Assembly (NCBI RefSeq): GCF_040253615.1 | Contig: NZ_JBEJGY010000004.1 | Location: 1,798,001-1,862,000 of the forward strand | From: Streptomyces sp. Edi4 | Lineage (GTDB): Bacteria; Actinomycetota; Actinomycetes; Streptomycetales; Streptomycetaceae | Direction: 5' to 3' | DNA length: 64,000 nucleotides | Shown here: piece after piece, positions 58,194 to 64,000 of the stretch | How the letters are laid out: each line of letters begins with the position of its first letter | Numbering within the stretch: position 1 is the first letter of the stretch | Notes under the pieces: model-generated | Database searches by the model: none | The model's input: only the letters and a program-made list of their open reading frames with translations | Told to the model about the DNA's origin: nothing | Made by a program: the position numbers and the translations under genes

Positions 58194-59184
58194 TCAGCCG
58201 ACCAGACCGTCCGCCATCTCCTCCGTCAAGTTGGACTCCGTGCCGGGGATGCCCAGGTCCTGGGCCCGCTTGTCGGCCATCGCCAGCAGGCGCCGGATCC
58301 GGCCCGCGACCGCGTCCTTGGTCAGCGGCGGGTCGGCGAGCGCGCCCAGCTCCTCCAGAGAGGCCTGCTTGTGCTCCATGCGCAGCCGCCCGGCGGCCGC
58401 CAGGTGCTCGGGCACCTCGTCGGCCAGGATCTCCAGGGCGCGCTGGACCCGGGCCCCCGCGGCGACCGCGGCCCGGGCCGAGCGGCGCAGGTTGGCGTCG
58501 TCGAAGTTGGCCAGGCGGTTGGCGGTGGCGCGGACCTCGCGGCGCATCCGCCGCTCCTCCCAGGCCAGCACCGACTCGTGCGCGCCGAGCCGGGTGAGGA
58601 GCGCGCCGATCGCGTCACCGTCACGGACGACCACCCGGTCCACACCGCGGACCTCGCGCGCCTTGGCCGCGATCTGGAGCCGCCGCGCGGCGCCGACCAG
58701 GGCGAGGGCCGCCTCCGGGCCCGGGCAGGTCACTTCGAGGGACGAGGAACGGCCCGGCTCGGTCAGCGAGCCGTGCGCCAGGAACGCGCCGCGCCAGGCG
58801 GCCTCGGCGTCACAGGTGGCGCCCGAGACCACCTGGGGCGGCAGGCCCCGGATGGGCCGGCCGCGCCCGTCGACGAGCCCGGTCTGGCGGGCCAGCTGGT
58901 CGCCGCCGGCCACGACCCGTACGACGAAGCGCGAGCCTCTGCGCAGACCGCCGGGCGCCATCACGATCAGCTCCGAGCTGTGCCCGAAGATCTCCAGAAT
59001 GTCCCGCTTGAGCCGGCGTGCCGCCATCGCGGTGTCCAGCTCCGCCTCGATCACAATGCGGCCGCTCACCAGGTGCAGCCCGCCCGCGAACCGAAGAACC
59101 GCCGAGAACCTCCGCCTTCCTGCAGCAGGTCCGGGTGACGGGCAGCCGGGAAATTTCGTCCTTCACCGCCGGCGTCATCGCCAT
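58194..59184 (-). pseudogene. whiA: sporulation regulator WhiA with a one-base frameshift
   Basis: The frame from the ATG at 59184 gives [26 protein letters not shown], the normal WhiA N-terminus. After codon 26 the homologous [20 protein letters not shown] is in another frame, as if one extra base were present in GAGGTTCTCGG (expected GAGGTCTCGG) near 59106-59108. Removing it yields 329 aa, the usual Streptomyces WhiA length. The remaining 1-base-shifted frame encodes a normal LAGLIDADG-type domain, ending in a helix-turn-helix ([20 protein letters not shown], about residue 280). It overlaps yvcK by 10 bp, so the start is secure. A sequencing error is plausible. Confidence 0.9.
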
Positions 59185-60197
59185 GGGCCGATCCTTCCAT
59201 GCATCCGAAAAATACGGTCGTACGCGGCGGCCAACAGCTCCGGATCGTGCTTCGGAGAACCATCGGGCCTGGCCACGGGCGCCAGCTCGACCTCGGCTCC
59301 GAGCCGTTTCGCGGCTTCGGTCAGGCTCCCCCGGTCGGGCACGGCGGCCACATCGGCCAGCACCACGTCGAAGGCGAGTTTAGGGGCGTGTCGTCCCAAA
59401 ACCTCCAAATGACGCTGCGGTGAGAACCCATCGGTTTCACCCGGTTGTGGCGCGAGGTTCAGCGAGAGGACCCGGCGGGCCTTGGTCTCGGTGAGCGCGT
59501 CGAGCAGTTCGGGCACCATCAGATGCGGAATGACGGAGGAGAACCAGGAGCCGGGACCGAGCACCACCCAGTCCGCGTCGAGCACGGCGGCGACCGCCTC
59601 GGGAACGGCCGGCGGATCGTGCGGGACGAGCCGCACGGACAGCACCTCGCCGGGGGTGAGCGCCACCGTGGCCTGCCCGCGCACGGTGTCCACGTCGTCG
59701 GGCCGCCCCACGTCATGACCCCGTACGAGGGCTTCGAGCTCCAGCGGCACCGCCGACATCGGCAGCACCCGGCCCTGGGCGCCGAGCAGCTTGCCGACCA
59801 GGTCGAGAGCCTGCACATGATCGCCCAGCTGCTCCCACAGCGCGACGATCAAGAGGTTGCCCACGGCGTGCTCGTGCAGCTCGCCCTTGGACTGGAAGCG
59901 GTGCTGGATGACCCGGGCCCAGGTCTGGCCCCAGTCGTCGTCCCCGCACAGCGCGGCCAGCGCCTTGCGCAGGTCGCCCGGCGGCAGTACGCCCAGCTCG
60001 TCGCGGAGCCGGCCGCTCGAGCCGCCGTCGTCGGCGACCGTGACGACGGCGGTCAGGTCGCCGGTGATCCGGCGCAGCGCGGCGAGCGAGGCCGAAAGGC
60101 CCATGCCGCCGCCGAGCGCGACGACCTTGGGCTGGGCGCCCCGCTTGCGACCGGTGCGCAGCCCCGGTCCTACGGTGCGCCGGCGGTACACCTTCAC
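59175..60197 (-). CDS. yvcK: YvcK family gluconeogenesis-factor / UDP-sugar-binding protein
   Basis: A 340-aa protein with GTG start ([20 protein letters not shown]). The Rossmann-like core starts [20 protein letters not shown] with [20 protein letters not shown] and [12 protein letters not shown], the UDP-GlcNAc/2-phospho-L-lactate transferase-like (CofD) fold. [20 protein letters not shown] is also typical. It influences carbon source use and cell-wall metabolism in other Gram-positives. It overlaps rapZ by 4 bp and whiA by 10 bp. Confidence 0.94.
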   Translation of the reverse strand: MKVYRRRTVGPGLRTGRKRGAQPKVVALGGGMGLSASLAALRRITGDLTAVVTVADDGGSSGRLRDELGVLPPGDLRKALAALCGDDDWGQTWARVIQHRFQSKGELHEHAVGNLLIVALWEQLGDHVQALDLVGKLLGAQGRVLPMSAVPLELEALVRGHDVGRPDDVDTVRGQATVALTPGEVLSVRLVPHDPPAVPEAVAAVLDADWVVLGPGSWFSSVIPHLMVPELLDALTETKARRVLSLNLAPQPGETDGFSPQRHLEVLGRHAPKLAFDVVLADVAAVPDRGSLTEAAKRLGAEVELAPVARPDGSPKHDPELLAAAYDRIFRMHGRIGPWR

Positions 60198-61147
60198 TCG
60201 CGCCCCATGTCCCGGTGTACGACGACGGTCTCGATCCCCTCGGAGGCGAGGCGTGCGGCCAGCTTCTCGGACATGGCCACCGAACGGTGCTTGCCGCCGG
60301 TGCAGCCCACCGCGATCGTCACATACCGCTTGCCCTCACGGCGGTAGCCCGCAGCGATGAGCTGAAGCAGCTCGCTGTACTGGTCGAGGAACTGCTTGGC
60401 GCCGGGCTGGTTGAAGACGTAGCCCGACACCTCCTCGTTGAGGCCGGTGAACGGCCGCAGCTCCGGGACCCAGTGCGGATTGGGCAGGAAGCGGCAGTCG
60501 ACCACCAGGTCGGCGTCGACCGGCAGGCCGTACTTGTAGCCGAACGACATGACGGTGGCGCGCAGCTCCGGCTCCTCGTCGCCGGCGAACTGGGCGTCCA
60601 TCTTGGCGCGCAGCTCGTGCACGTTGAGGCTGGAGGTGTCGATCACCAGGTCGGCGTCGCCGCGCAGCTCGCGCAGCAGATCGCGCTCGGCGGCGATGCC
60701 GTCCACGATCCGGCCGTCACCCTGGAGCGGATGCGGGCGGCGCACCGACTCGAAGCGCCGTACGAGCGCGTCGTCGGAGGACTCCAAAAAGACGATCCGG
60801 CGGGTGACCTCCTTGGCGTCGAGGTCGGCCAGCGACTCGCGCAGATTGTCGAAGAACCGGCGGCCGCGTACGTCGACGACGACGGCGATCCGCGCCACGT
60901 TGCCCTGGGAGCGGGCGCCGAGCTCGACCATCGTCGGAATCAGCGCGGGCGGCAGGTTGTCGACGACGAACCAGCCCAGGTCCTCCAGGCACTTCGCGGC
61001 GGTGCTGCGCCCGGCACCCGACATACCGGAGATGATCACCAGCTCGGGGATGGGCGCATCGGCCCCGCCGGCCTCGGTCGTCGTGCCCGTACTCACGTGT
61101 ACTCCCGCTTCTCGGTCTTCTCGGTCTTCATCGCGCTGCTCGTTCAT
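60194..61147 (-). CDS. rapZ: RNase adapter RapZ (GlmZ(sRNA)-inactivating NTPase-like)
   Basis: A 317-aa P-loop protein; Walker A is [20 protein letters not shown] (about residues 38-57), with [20 protein letters not shown]. The C-terminal domain has the conserved [17 protein letters not shown]. It may start at ATG 61147, which overlaps the uvrC stop by 4 bp, or at the GTG of [10 protein letters not shown] 17 codons in. Such proteins regulate amino-sugar metabolism or nucleotide signalling; the exact role in Streptomyces is uncertain. Confidence 0.93.
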   Translation of the reverse strand: MNEQRDEDREDREAGVHVSTGTTTEAGGADAPIPELVIISGMSGAGRSTAAKCLEDLGWFVVDNLPPALIPTMVELGARSQGNVARIAVVVDVRGRRFFDNLRESLADLDAKEVTRRIVFLESSDDALVRRFESVRRPHPLQGDGRIVDGIAAERDLLRELRGDADLVIDTSSLNVHELRAKMDAQFAGDEEPELRATVMSFGYKYGLPVDADLVVDCRFLPNPHWVPELRPFTGLNEEVSGYVFNQPGAKQFLDQYSELLQLIAAGYRREGKRYVTIAVGCTGGKHRSVAMSEKLAARLASEGIETVVVHRDMGRE

Positions 61148-63348
61148 GGCGTGCTGCCCCCGTCGTCCTCTTCCATGATCTCTCCTGTCGCCGTGTTGAC
61201 GGCGGGCGCGGCCGGAGCGGCCCCGGCGAGGGCCGCGGCAATGGTCTCGGCCGTCTTGCGGCCTATGCCGGGCACCTCGCAGATCTCCTCGATTGTCGCC
61301 GACCGGAGCCGCTTGACCGAGCCGAAGTGCTTGATCAGGGCGTGTTTGCGGGTGTCGCCGAGGCCGGGCACGGCATCCAGCGGCCCCGCCCTGAAGCGCT
61401 TGGCCCGTTTGGCGCGCTGGTAGGTGATGGCGAACCGGTGCGCCTCATCACGCACCCGTTGCAGCAGGTACAGGCCCTCACTGGTGCGGGGCAGCACCAC
61501 GGGGTCGTCCTCGCCCGGCACCCAGACCTCTTCGAGCCGCTTGGCGAGCCCGCAGACGGCGATGTCGTCGATGCCCAGCTCGTCCAGGGCCCGCTGCGCG
61601 GCGGCGACCTGCGGCTGCCCGCCGTCCACGACGAGAAGCTGCGGCGGATAGGCGAACCGCTTGGGCCGCCCGTCCTCCTCCTGGAACGCGGAGACCTCGC
61701 CGGGGGGCGGGATGGGCACGGGCGTCGACGCGGGACCGTCGCCGGGGTCGCCGAGGGCGCCGGGGCCGGGGTCGCCGAGGGCGCCGGGGCCGGGGTCGGA
61801 TGCCGGGGCGGGCGTCGACGCGGGTGCGGGGGTGGACGCGGGTACGGGCGTCGACGCGGGTACGGGCCCGGGTACAGGGGTGGACGCGGGCGCGGGGTTC
61901 GCGTCGTCGCTCTCCTGGGCCTCGTCCTCGACCCACTCCCCCGTCCGCGCCTTCTCGGCCAGATACCGCTTGAAGCGGCGGCTGATCACCTCGTGCATGG
62001 ACCGCACGTCGTCCTGGCCCTCGAAGCCCTTGATCTGGAAGCGCCGGTACTCGCTCTTGCGCGCCAGACCGTCCTCGAAGACGACCATCGACGCCACGAC
62101 GTCGTCACCCTGAAGGTGCGAGATGTCGAAGCACTCGATGCGCAGCGGCGCGCTGTCGAGCTCCAGGGCGGTGGCGATCTCCTCCAGGGCGCGCGAGCGC
62201 GTCGTGAGGTCGGACGCGCGCTTGGTCTTGTGCAGCATGAGGGCCTGCTGGGCATTGCGCGCGACCGTCACCATCAGGGCCTTCTTGTCGCCGCGCTGCG
62301 GAATGCGCAGCGAGACGTTGGATCCGCGCCGCGCGGCGAGCCAGCCGCTCACCGCGTCCGCGTCCTCGGGCAGCGCCGGGACCAGGACCTCCTTGGGTAC
62401 GGTGTCGCCGCTCTCCTCCCCGTACAGCTGCTGGAGCGCGTGCTCGACCAGGCCCGCGGTGTCGACCGCCTCGACCTTGTCGGTGACCCAGCCGCGCTGG
62501 CCGCGCACCCGGCCGCCGCGCACGTGGAAGATCTGGACGGCTGCCTCCAGCTCGTCCTCGGCGACCGCGATGAGGTCGGCGTCGGTGGCGTCGGTGAAGA
62601 CCACCGCGTTCTTCTCCAGCGCCTTGCGCAGCGCCTCCCGGTCGTCGCGCAGCCGCGCCGCGCGCTCGTACTCCATGTCCTCGGCCGCGGCCATCATGTC
62701 CTGCTCGACGCGGCGCAGATGGGCGCCGGTGCGGCCGGCCATGAAGTCGCAGAAGTCCTCGGCCAGTTCGCGGTGTTCCTCGGGGGTGACGCGGCCGACG
62801 CAGGGCGCCGCGCACTTGCCGATGTAGCCGAGCAGGCAGGGGCGGCCGATCTGGGCCGAGCGCTTGAACACGCCGGCCGAGCAGGTGCGGACCGGGAAGA
62901 CGCGCAGCATCAGGTCGACGGTCTCGCGGATCGCCCAGGCCTGCCCGTACGGGCCGAAGTAGCGCACACCCTTCTTCTTGGCGCCGCGCATGACCTGGAC
63001 GCGGGGGAACTCCTCGTTCATCGTCACCGCGAGGTAGGGATAGCTCTTGTCGTCGCGGTACTTGACGTTGAAGCGGGGGTCGAACTCCTTGATCCAGGAG
63101 TATTCGAGCTGCAACGCCTCGACTTCGGTGGCGACGACGGTCCACTCCACGGAGGCGGCCGTGGTGACCATCGTGGCCGTGCGGGGGTGCAGACTCGTCA
63201 GTGGCTGGAAGTAGTTGGCGAGCCGCTGGCGCAGGGACTTCGCCTTCCCGACGTAGATCACCCGGCGGTGTTCGTCGCGGAATTTGTAGACCCCCGGCGA
63301 GTCGGGGATCTGTCCCGGCTTGGGGCGGTAGGTGGAGGGGTCTGCCAT
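61144..63348 (-). CDS. uvrC: excinuclease ABC subunit C with Pro/Ala-rich insert
   Basis: A 734-aa DNA-repair nuclease starting [20 protein letters not shown]. The GIY-YIG domain ([20 protein letters not shown], about residues 20-40), a UVR helix ([14 protein letters not shown]) and the RNase H-like and HhH regions ([40 protein letters not shown]) are all present. A Pro/Ala/Ser/Thr-rich insert of roughly 65 residues (about 483-548) separates the C-terminal parts. It heads the uvrC-rapZ-yvcK-whiA set. An earlier in-frame start would add over 150 residues of repeat-encoded sequence and is rejected. Confidence 0.95.
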   Translation of the reverse strand: MADPSTYRPKPGQIPDSPGVYKFRDEHRRVIYVGKAKSLRQRLANYFQPLTSLHPRTATMVTTAASVEWTVVATEVEALQLEYSWIKEFDPRFNVKYRDDKSYPYLAVTMNEEFPRVQVMRGAKKKGVRYFGPYGQAWAIRETVDLMLRVFPVRTCSAGVFKRSAQIGRPCLLGYIGKCAAPCVGRVTPEEHRELAEDFCDFMAGRTGAHLRRVEQDMMAAAEDMEYERAARLRDDREALRKALEKNAVVFTDATDADLIAVAEDELEAAVQIFHVRGGRVRGQRGWVTDKVEAVDTAGLVEHALQQLYGEESGDTVPKEVLVPALPEDADAVSGWLAARRGSNVSLRIPQRGDKKALMVTVARNAQQALMLHKTKRASDLTTRSRALEEIATALELDSAPLRIECFDISHLQGDDVVASMVVFEDGLARKSEYRRFQIKGFEGQDDVRSMHEVISRRFKRYLAEKARTGEWVEDEAQESDDANPAPASTPVPGPVPASTPVPASTPAPASTPAPASDPGPGALGDPGPGALGDPGDGPASTPVPIPPPGEVSAFQEEDGRPKRFAYPPQLLVVDGGQPQVAAAQRALDELGIDDIAVCGLAKRLEEVWVPGEDDPVVLPRTSEGLYLLQRVRDEAHRFAITYQRAKRAKRFRAGPLDAVPGLGDTRKHALIKHFGSVKRLRSATIEEICEVPGIGRKTAETIAAALAGAAPAAPAVNTATGEIMEEDDGGSTP

Positions 63349-63691
63349 GCCCACCACCCTACTGTCGCCCACCGACACCCCACCCCCTCCGGGGCTCCGC
63401 CCCGGCCACCACCGCCCCCGCCAGGGGCGCGGGGAACTGCGCGCCCAGCCACGCGCGGCCAGCAGGCAAGACCCCTGGGGATCCGCCCCAAGCCCCCCTT
63501 CGCGCTGAAGGCGCTCGTCCTCAAACGCCGGACAGGCTGAAGATGCCGATCCGGGCCGGCGCGAAGCAGTCGGGGGCGCGGGGAACTGCGCGCCCAGCCA
63601 CGCGCGGCCCGCGCGGAGGCGGGGCTCCGGGGGCGCGGGCGGGCGTGGGCCGGTGCGGGGCCGTGGGGTGTGCCCCGCACCGACCCGGGCG
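63349..63691. repeat. gene-free gap with inverted intergenic repeats
   Basis: A 343-bp gap. GCGGGGAACTGCGCGCCCAG plus CCACGCGCGGCC is repeated twice (near 63429 and 63577), and CTCAAACGCCGGACAGGCTG at about 63520 is the inverted relative of the 26.5-kb element. No gene is visible. It separates uvrC from the gene at the window edge. Confidence 0.75.
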
Positions 63692-64000
63692 TCACTCCTG
63701 GTCCACGCCCGCGCGACGCCGGCGGACCACGACGGCCCCGGCCAGACCAAGCACGAGCACCGCACCCGCCCCGGCCACACCGAAGACCACCGTCCCCGAC
63801 GTGTCACCCCGGCCCGCGACGACCGCGGCCTGCGCCGCCTGGGCCCGGGACTCCCCGGCCGTCTCCGCGTACCCGCCCGCCTTGCCGGACCTGTCGTACG
63901 CCGACCCCGGCAACTTGTCGCCGTACGCCCGTGCCACCCGCTTCTGGTACCCGGCCAGCGTCGTCCCGTTCGCGCCCACCGCCTTGACCGCGTCGTCGTC
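63692..64000 (-). CDS. membrane-anchored protein, C-terminal part
   Basis: Partial gene continuing past the right edge. The 102 visible residues read [20 protein letters not shown], then an Ala/Gly-rich stretch and a single transmembrane helix ([20 protein letters not shown]) with a basic [10 protein letters not shown] tail. This resembles the C-terminus of a surface protein held by a membrane anchor; no LPxTG/LAxTG sortase motif is seen. Function cannot be assigned from this part. Confidence 0.7.
   Translation of the reverse strand, partial: DDDAVKAVGANGTTLAGYQKRVARAYGDKLPGSAYDRSGKAGGYAETAGESRAQAAQAAVVAGRGDTSGTVVFGVAGAGAVLVLGLAGAVVVRRRRAGVDQE

Noticed and set aside
61327..63540. Open frame of over 730 codons opposite uvrC
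   Set aside because: Antisense of uvrC; contains translated repeats only.

Overview
The window is a stretch of very GC-rich actinobacterial chromosome, almost certainly Streptomyces. The evidence is third-codon-position GC bias throughout, frequent GTG starts, ectABCD, a suf operon led by SufR, the uvrC-rapZ-yvcK-whiA block, opcA and an RbpA-family protein. Gene order resembles the conserved core arm of Streptomyces chromosomes. There is no phage, transposon, tRNA, rRNA or CRISPR.

Layout: 1-2.8 kb is the ectoine/5-hydroxyectoine operon (end of ectA, then ectB, ectC, ectD). 2.9-16.8 kb is a mixed region: a maleylpyruvate isomerase-like protein, an acetyltransferase-like protein, a class V aminotransferase, a DsbA/FrnE-like oxidoreductase, a GlxA-type regulator divergent from an MFS exporter, an aldehyde dehydrogenase divergent from an IclR regulator, a membrane protein with a two-component system, a class B penicillin-binding protein and a secreted acid phosphatase. 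17-28.3 kb holds an NAD-dependent epimerase preceded by a heptanucleotide repeat, a double TerD protein, a stand-alone KAS II, an acidic protein of unknown function, a secreted nuclease, a frameshifted PPOX/F420-type gene, dapA, dapD and an SMR pump.

28.8-35.5 kb is the complete SUF Fe-S assembly operon (sufR-B-D-Rieske-C-S-U-SufT-like). Its promoter region contains an exact match to the SufR operator and a candidate iron box. It is followed by an AAC(3)-type acetyltransferase, an ABC-2 exporter with ctaA, an amidohydrolase and ctaB. 42.4-48.9 kb is the pentose-phosphate operon tkt-tal-zwf-opcA-pgl. It converges on pgi, then come an RbpA-family gene, secG, and the lower-glycolysis genes gap-pgk-tpiA. 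A large secreted zinc carboxypeptidase separates these from uvrC-rapZ-yvcK-whiA at the right edge. The central theme is carbon flux, NADPH, Fe-S and heme A supply.

The most notable observations are: whiA (a sporulation regulator) carries a one-base frameshift near codon 26; a second frameshift lies in a PPOX-type gene; a 9x7-nt tandem repeat ends 17 nt before the start codon of the epimerase; a roughly 10-bp-phased repeat lies between ectB and ectC; UvrC carries a Pro/Ala-rich insert of about 65 residues; and a dispersed intergenic repeat family includes an 85-bp perfect direct repeat. I did not find a clear novel multi-gene system. Most long frames opposite these genes are artefacts of GC-rich codon bias.
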